Position numbers and translations under genes: made by a program. This document shows, piece after piece, positions 48,671-64,000 of a DNA stretch of 64,000 bases. Location of the stretch: positions 3,761,001 to 3,825,000 of the forward strand of contig NW_024067666.1 of the NCBI RefSeq assembly GCF_009389715.1, given 5' to 3'. Each line of letters begins with the position of its first letter. Position 1 is the first letter of the stretch. The notes beneath the pieces are model-generated. The model had not been told where the DNA came from. It ran no database searches and worked only from the letters and a program-made list of their open reading frames with translations. The DNA comes from Phoenix dactylifera. Its lineage: Eukaryota; Streptophyta; Magnoliopsida; Arecales; Arecaceae.

Positions 48671-49225
48671 GTTAGGTCTAGTTGGATCAGTCCAAATATG
48701 ACCATGTTGAATACAATGAAATTTTTTTTGGAGGTAGTCCTTAGAACTCCTTTTGTGCACACAAAAACTTTATTAAATTCACTTTTTATCGACTCATGAA
48801 CTCATCATCCAACAATCCTCATCTATTACACCAGTTTCCTAATTTACACAAATCAAGTTACATGAAAGGGAATTTTATATGCTTGCAGGATTCGAAATCC
48901 ATAGCAGCAACCGAAACCATTTGCACCATTTGCGTCGTAATTTGATATCTTGACTTGAGTCTAATTTTGTTAGGTCTAATTGGATCGGTCCAAATATGAC
49001 TATGTTGAATATAATGGAATTTTTTTTAGGGGGTAGCCTTTAGAGCTCCTTTTGCGCACACAAAAACTTTATTAAATTCGTCAACTCATCATCCAATAAT
49101 CCTCATCTATTACAAATCAAGTTACATGATAGGGAATTTTATGTGCTTGCAGCATTCAAAATCCATAGCAATAACCGGACCCATTTACACGATTTGCATC
49201 TTGATTTGGTATCTTGCCTTGGGTC
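48671..49225. repeat. 298-bp-period tandem duplication
   Basis: GTTAGGTCTARTTGGATCRG starts at 48671 and 48969. Both copies continue CCAAATATGAC, GTTGAATAYAATG, CTCCTTTTG, CACACAAAAACTTTATTAAA, CTCATCATCCAA, AATCAAGTTACATGA, GGGAATTTTAT and ATCCATAGCA. The second copy is shorter through deletions. Confidence 0.9.
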
Positions 49226-50900
49226 CCTAATGATCTGTAATGTGGGTCAGATTTGGACCTATCAGACCTGCAATTAATTTTCCCTTCTATTACCCCTTCA
49301 CATATCTTGTCCTAATCCGATCATCCGATCCTACGGGGCCACTTAAGATTTAAGATTCGGGACCACTGCAGTTGGCCGGACCCCTTGGATCTTGGCTGCA
49401 ATAGTCTGATAGAGACAGCCACAGCCGTTCACTTCCGTGGACTCACAGTCCATCGTCCTTGCGTAAGAGGACGGCTACAGTACATGGACCCTGGGTTGGT
49501 CTCCCAACCGTCCGATCGTGATCAGATGGTTGCTATATCACAAGTCTAAAAGCAGCTGCACAGCTGGGTTCTAGCTGCGTGATCACTGTGATCGAGGGAG
49601 GGGGACCCTGTGATTCCGACGTCACGCCAACTTTTGGTGCGACGTACACAACGCCTTATTGTGTATCTTATCGCTCTCGATCCCTTCAGTATCATTTGGA
49701 GTTACCGACGACGTCCTTTTTAGTCTTGCGACAAGTGGTTATGGATGCATTATGATCTTGTCGTTATCTAATAATTAGTGTTTAACGCAAATGATTAACA
49801 TGTGAGAAGGAAATCTAGAAAGGGACTTCGCATAACCAAACATGGGAATCATGCCAAATGCTTGAGAAATGGTTATGCATCACCTAAGAATCAAACTTAA
49901 AATCTTCTCTCGATGAGTAGATGTCGATCGTTGTCACAAATCTCAATTCCCCATGGAAGACACATTTTTAAGTCCCACAAAAGCTCTAAGATCTTAGATA
50001 CTTATATAGGACGGAGAAACAAAGAAGGTCGTAGGTTGTTATAAATGGCAACAAAATAGATTCAATCTCTAGCCTACATTAATTGTTTAGGAGATGATGC
50101 AGACAACGTGTACGTTGTAGTGTTTGTGATTGTATTTAAATGGATTTGGATTTTTAGTTTAGTGAAGATACTAGAACTTAAAAAGAGGAGTATACGAAAA
50201 TCCGTACATACTTATATTTAGTTTCACATAAGTTCTATACTAAGTCAATCTTGGAAATGTATATAAGGTTAAAGAACCTCAATAACATTTTCTTGATTGG
50301 GTCAAGTCTTAGATCATTGCAATTTTGTTGCGATAAATTGTTATATGCTATACAGCTAAGAAGCATCAAGAAATCTAAATGATATTTTCAAAAAATAGTT
50401 TTTAAGAATTTGGAAGGCAATCTCACGGCCTGAATAATTCATGTGGTTTTATTAAACCAACTCTTTTTTTTTTTTTTTTTTGCTTAAACAGGTGTTTCGT
50501 ACAAAAACCAACTCTTTTTGCTGGGGATTTGGCAAGAATAATGGCTCGAACTTTCTTGAATTAACCCAGCTTGAAGATTTTTAACTTGGGCTTCTTAAAA
50601 AGATCACGCAATAACCTAAGAAATTGGTTTGTCGGCAATCAATCTTGCCCAGGTTGTCTTATATGAAAGCTCGTCATTTAGTTCTCAACAACGAAATCTT
50701 TTGGTCAAAGATCATCCCAATTCGTTTCATTTATGTGCGGCCTCCACCAACCACGATATAAATGTTCGTGGCGTTAGCTATATGTAGGAGTCACAGATAG
50801 CTAACGGAAACATGATTGGCCCTTGTACAGTCTTCTCCTGCTTTATAATTACTTCTCTCTCGCCATCACAAAAGATGTATGTACTTGGATCTATTACTTG
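49226..50900. other. Spacer without recognised gene
   Basis: 49330-49700 is GC-richer and holds the perfect palindrome GATCACTGTGATC near 49580, but no open frame with a recognisable domain. A T run is at about 50465-50481. The rest is AT-rich. Confidence 0.5.
50772..50806. repeat. Short hairpin
   Basis: CGTTAGCTAT (50772-50781) and ATAGCTAACG (50797-50806) form a perfect 10-bp stem with a 15-nt loop. There is no T run after it and no gene beside it. Confidence 0.7.
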
Positions 50901-50929
50901 CCATCACAATCCTCTGACATACTACTTAT

Positions 50930-51297
50930 ATTATTATTCATAATTCTAAAATAAAAATTAGTTAAAAAATATTATTTGAATTCGAATAGCTGATGTGAAA
51001 CTAAACATATGCTTGTATAGTTTCTGCATATACTCCTTCTATTTAAGCTCTGACGTACTCGCCATACTAAAAATCCAAATTTATTCAAATCTATCTAAAG
51101 CATGATGTATCTTCTAATATTTATATAGAACATAAGCTGAATCCACGCCGATATAATTTGACGTCATAATTCAGTACCTAATTAAAAAGACTACTGAAAT
51201 GATGTTATTTGGATTTTTTAAATTTGTATTTGTATAAGTATCCAATATATATCTAATACATAGCTATGTAAGACTAAATATATGTGGTATCCTCACG
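50930..51297 (-). mobile_element. Degraded second copy of the TRIM family
   Basis: The right LTR ends GGTATCCTCACGG at about 51297 and holds GTTATTTGGATTTTTT, CTATGTAAGACTAAATA in the order of the 9.4-9.8 kb copy. The left LTR (50955-51030: ATTATTTGAATTC, GAATAGCTGATGTGAAACTA) has lost part of its middle. The internal part shares AAATTTATTCAAAT and ATGCT...GGATT text with the first copy. Ends are approximate. Confidence 0.6.
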
Positions 51298-51828
51298 GCT
51301 GATGCCATTAAATTAGATTTAAATGCGTCTTAAACACCTACCAACATTTTTTTTTAAGAAAAAAATATCAATGTTTAACAATTATTCACAAAATTTTTAA
51401 GGTGTTGGATATAAAGTACATATATAAGTGCATGCAACCACAAGAGTGCCGTAGCAAAAAGAACGTCTTCAGTTTCAAGATAATTGACTGTACGGGCTAA
51501 CGCATAGGTGGAGTACCTCAAGATAGACCATACCAAGATTCAAGAAACTCCATGAGGGCTGTAACTCAAACTTCTTTATCCTCAAAGACATGACAATACG
51601 GACACTGACACATCAAAACTTAACCAACCTGACAGTGGCAGCTCTTGAGACCGGTCGGGCGAGCCACTGCCAAGAAAGTTGATGATAGCACATAGCCATA
51701 CATGGCATTGTCCATGAGTCTAACAAGCTTTACCATGGAAGATGGGATGCATCACATGAGCTGTGCCTTTGTCCGTGCATGGAGACAACAAGAAAGCCAC
51801 AACTTTATTGACAACCGCATAGCTATAC

Positions 51829-51865
<37 letters not shown>

Positions 51866-52494
51866 TTTTTAGATGGATGCAATCAAAGGAGAAAATAAGA
51901 GTTTTCCACTCTCACGTCATTCCCATGGGCAAAAAATCTCAGTCCACAGTTGTAAAGGTGGTGGAAGAGTGGTTGGGGAAGCGAGAAAAGAACCAACATA
52001 ACTCTGGTACCCAAAGACATAGGACTTGTCCCAGTTACGTGAACCTCCCAAAAAGTGTACCTCATCATGCGTGACTAGTATTAAACGGCTAGGCAGCACC
52101 GCTCTCTCTCTCTTTAATTTTATCAATCATTGTAATGTGGTAGATTAGTATTAACTTGTATAACAACAGACACTAGTATGGTAATAAGTATTATATAAAA
52201 TATTATTCAAACAATAGTTATTTTATACAATAACTAGTATCAGCTTTGAATTATGATGGAAACATAGATTTTAGGAGACAAAAAAAATCTAAGTAAATGT
52301 CAAATAACAACTATATATTCCCTTATATTAATTCTACAACATGCCTCAACGTTGAGATCCCATTTTAAAGACTCCTGTGTTAATTAAATATTATATACGT
52401 AACTTAATCCTTATACCTAAGATACACATAACACATGGCATTCACCAATGCTTGTATACAAATTAGTAAATTAAGAAAAATTAAGAATCTTTCG
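51298..52494. other. Spacer without recognised gene
   Basis: Contains a TA microsatellite at about 51834-51863 and short accidental open frames around 51880-52126. Nothing supports a gene. Confidence 0.5.
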
Positions 52495-52916
52495 CATGAA
52501 TGCCCTTCTAAATATCAAATTTTGTATGAATACATTCTTAAAAATAATATTTGCATATATACCCTTGTAAAATACTTGTTTTGTTATTCTATTTTTTTTT
52601 AAATTTATTTTTGCATATATACTCATGTCATCTAATACCGTTAAAAATTAACGATTTTAAATTAAAATGACTAAAATACTCTTAATGGATAAACGTATGA
52701 AAAGAAATATTCATAAGGCGATCGGGATAGAGGACAAAAAATGTAATTTTAAAATTTTATTTTATTTAAATAAATATGGTTTTTATTAACGGTGTTAAAA
52801 GAACCGTTATATTGGAGGTATTTACAAAAAATAGTATTCTATGAGGGTATAAAAATAAATATAATTTTTAAGAGGATATTGATGTAAATTTGAATTTTTA
52901 GAAGAAAACTCATGGA
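52495..52916. mobile_element. Fold-back (MITE-like) element, copy 2, with about 80-bp inverted ends
   Basis: The left arm 52495-52577 (CATGAATGCCCTTCTAAATA onward) is the imperfect inverted counterpart of the right arm 52838-52916 (ending TTTTTAGAAGAAAACTCATG). Matching blocks on the same strand sense are CATGA, CTTCTAAA, AAATTT/CAAATTT, ATTCTTAAAAAT and ATATACCCTYRTARAATA. The interior also shows CCGTTAAAAATTAACG. Homologous to 3190-3645. No coding capacity. Confidence 0.75.
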
Positions 52917-52959
52917 AAAAAAGGGTTAAAAGTTAATTATGAGATTGGAAAGCTATTCC

Positions 52960-53390
52960 GTTCTTTGAAGATGTTGGACCGTAACTGCCGACATAACGGA
53001 AGGTCTTGGAGACGTCAAAAGAGACAGGGTGGGAGCATCCAAGGACCTCCACAGTTGGTGTCTCCTTCGAGACATGTCCCACGCGAATCATGTACCGTCC
53101 ATTCAGGTGGGCACCCGGCTGATTGACGGCAGATTCGGAAATAGGTGGTCCCACTTGGGTCGTAAATTATTACGACAAAGCTTGGTGAAGTTATCGCGGA
53201 GACGGGGAACGGTGATTCTCTGCGCGTACTGGTTTGTTAGGTGTCCATCAATCGCGATTCATGACGTACATCTGAAAGCTGAAACCAGTGGGGAAACGGG
53301 AAAGATAAAGTGGAGCGTGGATCCTGCAGCGGGGCTTTTTGAATTTTGACGACAAACCACAGCGTCGGCAGCCTTCGTCAGTTTTTGCTG
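52960..53390. other. Isolated GC-rich segment without a recognised gene
   Basis: About 400 bp with higher GC and many CG pairs in AT-rich spacer. Open frames on both strands (53029-53349 plus, 52933-53154 minus) have no recognisable domain. Possibly a promoter remnant or transposon fragment. Confidence 0.35.
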
Positions 53391-53980
53391 CGTTTTAATG
53401 ATGATTTAGTGCATGATTAGCAGTTTTTAAGCAGATGGTTAACTGGATAACTGAAGATAAATATGGCTGAAATCTGTATGATATGGTCAGTGCCAATCCC
53501 AATGTTCTGCAGAAGCTAAATGACTGCTTTCAAAAAATATCGTGTATCTTCTATCGTGTCACTCATGCTTATAGAGAGGCTAACAGTGCAGTTGACTGAA
53601 TAGCATTCTTCGTAACTTAGCACTCCGAAGGTTTCACTTGAGACAACCTATCCTTGGTTGTATCGTCCTTGTATTCTCTTATCCTTTTTGATCTATAGGC
53701 TGCACCCACATCCGTTATGTATGAGTCACGGTTGTACCAATATATATATATGGTGATCATTTACCATCATTCGTACTTGAATTAGAAATCTAGAGGTGTT
53801 TGTGTACCTATCCAGTGATGCCGAGTGTTATAAAATTTTGCTGCATGCAAATATAGTGGATGTATACACAAAATCCTCTTAATTATTGTTTTTAATAAAA
53901 ATATTAATTTTTAATGGAAAATGATTTTAGGGGTCATTCGATAATTTTTTTCTTCGATTGAATGGGAGACAACTAAATCT
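53391..53980. other. Spacer without recognised gene
   Basis: No supported feature on either strand. Confidence 0.5.
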
Positions 53981-54325
53981 TGTAGCAACCTAGACGGATC
54001 CTCACATAGGAGAATCAAATCATGTAGCAACCTCGACGGATGCTCACAGTCTTTTCAGGCTGAGAATATAAATCCATTTAAATATCAATCACAAATGCAA
54101 TAATCAACTAATGATTAACTCAAATAGGCTCGTGTCAAATTATTCTCTATTTAATGTTGATTATGGACCAGGTTTACTTTGATATTATTTGTAACAAGTT
54201 AAGATTTTACTTAGAAAAGTTAATTGTAAGGTATTATTTGAATTTTTTAGGCTTATATAATTTCTAAGTCCTATATTGTGTATAATTGATGTGGAATTAA
54301 ATATATCTATGCATGTGTCCTCACA
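53981..54325 (-). mobile_element. Third copy of the TRIM family, left LTR internally deleted and duplicated
   Basis: The right repeat 54190-54325 is 136 bp, starts TGTAACAAG and ends GTCCTCACA, the same length and ends as the LTRs near 9.4-9.8 kb. On the left, two 26-bp mini-repeats (53981-54006 and 54023-54048) each join TGTAGCAACC directly to GACGGATSCTCACA, i.e. LTR ends with the middle removed. The internal part shares AAATCCATTTAAATAT and ATCACAAA. On the minus strand ATATCAAAG next to the LTR resembles the Met primer-binding site. Confidence 0.7.
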
Positions 54326-55480
54326 TATTTATAATTAAAAACATTCAAAAACCTCTACATATATATAATTTTATTTTTTCAAAGAAAACCATCATAATTT
54401 TTTGTAAACATTTATTGCAATCAAGTAAATTGGTCCATTTTAACAAATCCATATTACGAGATTTTTATTTTGTATTAATTAATAATTGAATAATTAACAA
54501 GTTTTATGTTATTTGTATGTTTCTCTTTTCTAAGTAGGATTTATTTTCCATGCTAGTATCACTCATCATGGAACTAAGTAAACTTATGCTGTATGATTTA
54601 AATATATCAATATGCTACGAAACATTAGTCATTACAACAAATTAGTAATTAAAATTTAGAATAGAATTCAAGATCTTTCAGTACTTTAAAGTGTTGATTT
54701 TTTAATAGTACATTGCCATAATAAGTCTTCGTTTTTTATAAAACATTAAGACCAGTCTACATGATAAAGTGAATAATTGCATATGATTCACAAATACACA
54801 AGCTAAAGGCTGCTGAATGACAAATTATACGAAAAAAATTTATATTTGATTTATTACACGTAACTAGAATTTTATAAAATATGAAAAATCACTTAATTTT
54901 ATTATTTTCAACATTTTTTTCTTAAAAAAAAAAGAAGAAGATGGAAAGTCTCAAGATGTTTGCCCTTGCTATAGTAACATACCCATCCATATCTTCATCC
55001 AGTGTTTGAAAAAATTTGTGTAAACTATGCTCAAAGCAAACAATAAACAATGCTCAAATTATCATAGAATTTTTTCATAAAATCAAAGTTTAAATTACAG
55101 AGTCAACTTTTTAAAATTCGTGCAATCACTGTCCTGGGATTGCGATACAGGCAAGGCATTTCCTCATGGTGATAAACAATAACTTATTCTTGTGAAAGAA
55201 AGAAAGCTTACCCAATTTTTATTAATAAAATCAGCTGCATTTGTTCTGCAAAACTTTCTTTTCAACTGTCCTTTACGACAAAACAAGCAAAGAAAGATTG
55301 GTCACCAAACGGAGTCCGCGGAGAAGTGGATTAATTATTAAGAAATTAGAAATTACTCCAATTTTTTTTTACAAATTACTACCCCACAAAATTTTAATTA
55401 TGTAGACCCTATGAAACCAAGCAAAGAATTATTTAAAACAAAAGAAACCATCACCCGCTGCCTTCCCTTCTGACCTTCCC
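54326..55480. other. AT-rich spacer upstream of the NEK gene
   Basis: No gene or repeat supported; homopolymer A/T runs only. Confidence 0.5.
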
Positions 55481-55650
55481 ACCGCCACCTTCGCTGCCCC
55501 ACTCTGTCTCTCTCTCTCTCGTATTCCGACACTGCTTCGGTTTCTTTTGTTTTTAAAAACAGAAGACTTTGAAATCCCCAATCATCTCCTCCTTTTTAGC
55601 CTTTGCCGCCCCCGTCGCCACCCCCTACTTCCTTGTCTCTTTCTCATTTG

Positions 55651-55681
<31 letters not shown>

Positions 55682-56455
55682 CGTGACGATGGGGGAAGCA
55701 GAAGAGGGAAGCTGGACCTTCGGCTCGGTCCTCGTCTCCTTCGAGTTTTCTTGTGTGATTCGGTAGCCTTCTTCTTCTATTATTAGTACTGAGATCTCTT
55801 TAACTCGAAAGGATCTGGAGATCCAGGTACTTCTCTTCCTCTTGATCTATGTTCTCATTGTCATGGATTTCCTTTTTCTTTTTCTTTTTGTTAATATAAT
55901 GTGAGTCGATTTGCGCTATAATGTCACTGGATTTTGGTGTGGTGGGGTAGTTTGTTAGGTTTTCTCTTGACGGGTTTGTGGGGATGCGGCATTTCGAATA
56001 AATTGCTCTTTGGCGGTGGTTTCCCTCTTTTTCAGAGAGTTGGCGTCTTCGAGATTATTATTCGTCATTTTTTTTGCATTTTTCTAGATTTCTTTATAAT
56101 TTCCTCTGTAACTTTTGCCCTTTTAGTTCTAGCGATCTATTGCCGCGTCCTTTTCGCTTTTTTTTAAATTAAAAAAATTGCAGTTTTATTCTAAGCGGCT
56201 AATAATCACGGACCAATATCTTTCTATATATAATTCTTTTGAACTAATATCTATGCTTTCTCAATTTTTTTCTCCAAAAGAAAAAAAACTAATGTACGAT
56301 TCGCTTTTGATCCACATTTCCTGCTGTTGAAATAAATATCAGGAATTCTATGTCTCGCTTAGTGTTTCTTGGAAATTTCTTTTTTTGTAATTTCTTTAAA
56401 AGTTTTAGGGGAGCCAATTTATCGGAAAAACAGTGGGCAAGCCGCAGGTCCCAAA
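55481..56455 (+). promoter_or_regulatory. Start region, 5' UTR and leader intron of the NEK gene
   Basis: CT-rich leader with a CT microsatellite at 55651-55678. A likely leader intron runs from GATCCAG|GTACTT (55827) to AAGTTTTAG|GGGAGCC (ending 56408), leaving about 47 nt of leader before the start codon. Small open frames in the leader (55547-55786, 55569-55766) may be uORFs or chance. Confidence 0.55.
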
Positions 56456-60974
<4,519 letters not shown>

Positions 60975-63200
60975 TATAAGGACTTTTAGGCCTGCTGCCC
61001 GCTGCCTGGTGCTTAGAAACCGAAGTCAGATGCTCACCATACTGCATTGTTAACACAAGGTATCCTGGGAACTTTTCATCAGTTTTGTGATGTGAAGTAG
61101 CTGGATAGGCTCACAATGTAGCATGGGGTTGGTTGTTGATTTTCTTCAACATCATACTTGTAGCAGGTTGTGATGATTTTGTCTTTTTCTAGTGTCATCT
61201 CCCTCTTTTCCCATGTACAAAGATGATCTCCATTTAGTTGACCTTGGATAGAGAATTTACAGGTGCAGGTACTGGGAAGATCATCAGAACCACGATTGTT
61301 GAATCTGTTTTTTGCCGCACAAAAAACTCAAGTGAGTTGCTGATTGATAAATTTGGTCGAACTCATAGTCACCATCATCACTTTGCCAGGCCCCAATCCG
61401 GTTGGTTGTATATGGGTCCTATCTGCATTTGCAACCTAGTCTACCTGAAAAAGAAACAAATTATTCAGACATTATGAATTCCCAAAACAGATGGGAGTGT
61501 GCTTGTGAATTTGTGCTTAGTAGGTGATTTGAACATCGCAGAAAGGTGATTTTAACATCTCAAGCTTCTAATGTCTAAAACCACATCCTGTTAAGGTGAT
61601 TTCTGGGGCCATAGCCTGGTGAAGTACTGTTTTCTGTGGCCGGAGCATGCAGAATTGCTGGTATGTCAGTGCAGTTGTACACTAGCTTCTGATTCATGTG
61701 TAAGCATATAGACTGTCATCTGGAAGCACAATGTATTTTGCTTTTATTTCTGGTTCCACTGCTACCATGCCTATAATTTAGAATCATCAATGCTTAGGAT
61801 TTCATGTCACTGTTCTATGATGCTAATAGTAGGAAGTTGATGGAAGTTGGGATTTTGTATATTTTTTACATGTTTGTTGCAAAGTCACCAAATTGGTTTA
61901 CTAATTGGCTAATTACTGTGGTTTAGGTGGTTATGCTGTGTTGTTTAACAGCTAGAAGGATGAAATCCAATCAGGGGCCACAGCAGAATAATGAAAACAG
62001 GTAGTGGGTAATTGGGCCATTTGGTTGTTGTTTTGTTGCGACATCTAACCGTGTGATGTTTTGCTTGTGACTGGGGGAATGAAGGGGAAGGACATTGTTC
62101 AATCAAGAAAAAGAAAACTTGTAGTTGCTTTGGCCAGCCAATTATACTGCTGGTCTTTTGCCCAGTTACGGGCTGCTTGGGAGGTGTTACAAGCTGCTGC
62201 CTTTTTGACTCAGGATCTATGAATATATTGTTAAAGCGTGATTCGATGTCTGTAATTTATCAGACTTTGGATCCATCATTTTGCACTTAGTGGGGATATC
62301 ATGGGATCTAATGTATGTAACAGAGGGGTTTTTGTTTTTGTTGCTGCTCTGCAGCCAAATCTTGTAAGGGCAGACGGCTGTTGACCCATCTTCCAACAGT
62401 GATAAGGCTTGACCTCCATCCTTATCATAGGGTTAAAAATGAAACAAGCTGACTTTTGACAGCAAATTATTTGGCCATTTCCAACCTAATTATCAAATGG
62501 ATATGTTATCAAATTATTTGCTCCACGGCATAGGATTCAGCAGGCGTACGACAGTAAAATCATACTGGGAACTATCAAAGCGAAGAAACATTTGCTTGAT
62601 CAACTAATAATCTGCATCCTTAGGTCATTGTTAGGTTGCTGAGGAAAGTGAAGCCTCATTCTCTCCTACACCATTTTACAGGAGAAACTTCAGAATTAGG
62701 TCCACCCACCTTATGATTGAGCTTGATCATGCTGTAAGCAGCCGCAGGAGTTATATTACAATGCACCTAACCTTGGACCAGGTATTCAATTTAAGGAAAA
62801 TTCCACCTGCAATTTTTTTGTTGTCGCATTCAAGGGACCTGCCAAACTAACCTACTCTTAGTGGAACAACTTGAAATCTATATCTGATCAAAATCTCCCA
62901 TGTAATTTGCTTTTGAAAGAATGTGAGATCATTTTTCATCTGTGCACTTTTCTCATGTACAAATATGTTTTTCGCAAAAAAAAGAACATTGTAGTTATAA
63001 CTTAACAGCATATATTTAGTCTTGGTGATGTTTTGGTATTACAATGCAATAATAAAATGAATTTCATATGCGAAATCAAAAAAATATCATCTATTAATTC
63101 ATTTGTAGCTGCAGATATATAGCTTTAAATTATGGTCTGGATATCTGAAAATTTTTGATTTAGGATTATAAGAACATTAACCCGCGATTAATTCTTTCAA
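60975..63200. other. 3' UTR of the NEK gene and spacer to the PPR gene
   Basis: The first few hundred bases are the likely 3' UTR. No gene or transposon was recognised in the remainder; it is moderately AT-rich. Confidence 0.5.
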
Positions 63201-63206
63201 TGCACA

Positions 63207-63446
63207 TTATTGCTGACTCCTTGTTATTCTTGTAATCCTATTCCACTTTTGATGACTTTCCGACCGTTATTCCTGACTCCCTGTTATTCTTATAATCCTA
63301 TTCCACTTTTGATGACTTCCCGACCGTTATACCTGACTCCTTGTTATTCCTATAATCCTATTCCACTTTTGATGACTTGCCGACCGTTATTCCTGTCTCC
63401 TTGTTATTCTTATAGTGCTCTTCCACTTTTGATGACATCCCGACCG
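63207..63446. repeat. 60-bp minisatellite, four copies, upstream of the PPR gene
   Basis: Units contain TGACTCCYTGTTATTC, TATAATCCTATTCCACTTTT and GATGACTTYCCGACCGTTAT with an exact 60-bp period (TGACTCC or TGTCTCC at 63213, 63273, 63333, 63393). The last unit is the most diverged. The period keeps frame, so an open frame 63210-63482 shows a 20-residue repeat; I regard that as non-coding. Confidence 0.95.
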
Positions 63447-63484
63447 GGGACTGCGAGAGCGAGCAAAGGAAGCTGGGGGTAGCA

Positions 63485-64000
63485 ATGGCGTCCCCAACTC
63501 CGGTCCCGTTGCAGCGGGTCCCGATCACACGCTCGAAAGCCAACTCCCATGGCCACACCCCCTCTCTCGGGAAATATCCCATCGGCAACTCGTCCCCGCC
63601 GTTGCTATCTCTCCTCCAGCAATGCTCTTCCACTCGAGAACTCTCCCAAATCCACGCCCGACTCCTCAAATCCAATGCCGTCCAAGACCCTCTCTACCTC
63701 TCCAAGCTCCTCTCCTTCTACGCCTCCCTCGAGCCGGATGGCGACCCCTGCTGCTACGCTCTTCGCTTGTTCTCTTCGCTCTCGTATCGTGACTCTGCTC
63801 TATGGAATTCTTTGATTCACGGGTTTAGCCTCGGTTCGACGCCGGCACAATCCATACTGCTCTTTATTAGGTTGCTGGAAGAAGACCCGATTCTTCTGAA
63901 TTCCCATTCCTTCCCCCCGGTTCTCAAGGCATGCGCGAGGATTAGGGCGGTCTCGGAGGGGACCCAGATCCATGGTTTTGCTACCAAGTGCGGAGCAGCG
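63485..64000 (+). CDS. Pentatricopeptide repeat (PPR, PLS-type) protein, N-terminal part
   Basis: Open from the ATG at 63485 (MASPTPVPLQRVP) to the right edge, 172 codons with no stop. The N-terminal region is rich in Ser, Arg and Pro and could be an organelle targeting peptide. From residue 40 it has PPR-family text: SLLQQCSSTRELSQIHARLL, LYLSKLLSFYA, then ALWNSLIHGFSLGSTPAQSI (a P-type repeat), SHSFPPVLKACARIRAVSEG and TQIHGFATKCG (the L/S repeats). This is the usual start of a plant PLS-class PPR, which binds organellar RNA; the E or DYW end lies outside the window. GC content is higher than in the neighbours and there is no intron, both usual for this family. Confidence 0.92.
   Translation, partial: MASPTPVPLQRVPITRSKANSHGHTPSLGKYPIGNSSPPLLSLLQQCSSTRELSQIHARLLKSNAVQDPLYLSKLLSFYASLEPDGDPCCYALRLFSSLSYRDSALWNSLIHGFSLGSTPAQSILLFIRLLEEDPILLNSHSFPPVLKACARIRAVSEGTQIHGFATKCGAA

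Noticed and set aside
53029-53349. 106-codon open frame in a GC-rich island
   Set aside because: GC-rich DNA has few stops on both strands; no recognisable family.
63210-63482. Open frame with a 20-residue tandem repeat before the PPR gene
   Set aside because: It follows from the 60-bp minisatellite whose period is a multiple of three; no other support for coding.

Overview
The window is nuclear DNA of a flowering plant. Evidence: intron-split genes with GT-AG junctions, AT-rich spacers, plant-specific gene families (NET actin-binding protein, CRC/TCX protein, plant NEK kinase, PLS-type PPR protein), plant miniature transposons and CT/GA tracts at gene starts. The intron sizes (up to 4.5 kb) and the GC-richer start of the PPR gene suggest a monocot, possibly a palm; that placement is a guess. 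No prokaryotic operon, CRISPR array, virus or toxin gene was seen.

Layout. 1-2760: first coding exon and promoter side of a Raf-like MAPKKK (MRK/HT1-like kinase) on the minus strand, running off the left edge. 2760-13600: gene-poor spacer full of small repeats: a fold-back element, hAT-like fragments, tandem duplications, a TRIM retroelement with PBS and PPT, and a Tourist-type MITE with a TTA target duplication. 13808-24884 (+): complete ten-exon TSO1/TCX (tesmin-like CXC) gene, 801 residues, with a further intron in its 3' UTR. 25400-30300: spacer with tandem repeats and a 59-bp AT tract. 32147-38212 (+): four-exon NET1-type gene, 1452 residues. 40865-47806 (+): eight-exon co-chaperone-like TPR gene, 325 residues, orthologous to Arabidopsis TPR3. 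48400-55480: spacer with two more degraded copies of the TRIM family, a second fold-back copy and a 298-bp duplication. 56456-60974 (+): fourteen-exon NEK kinase, 599 residues. 63485-64000 (+): 5' end of a PPR gene, cut by the right edge, with a 60-bp minisatellite just upstream.

All exon coordinates were worked out by hand from GT-AG sites, reading frame and family conservation; the exon lengths of each complete gene sum to an intact open frame. The genes are independent transcription units. Several act in cell division or the cytoskeleton (TCX in DREAM-type complexes, NET1 on actin, NEK on microtubules), which I take as coincidence.

I see no new multi-gene system. The more unusual observations are: a TRIM element flanked by exactly abutting 93-bp duplications that are less diverged than its own LTRs; a 90-nt stop-free intron in the TCX gene whose retention would add a hydrophobic segment; a 3'-UTR intron placed just inside the NMD-safe distance; and several transposon structures in promoters or introns.
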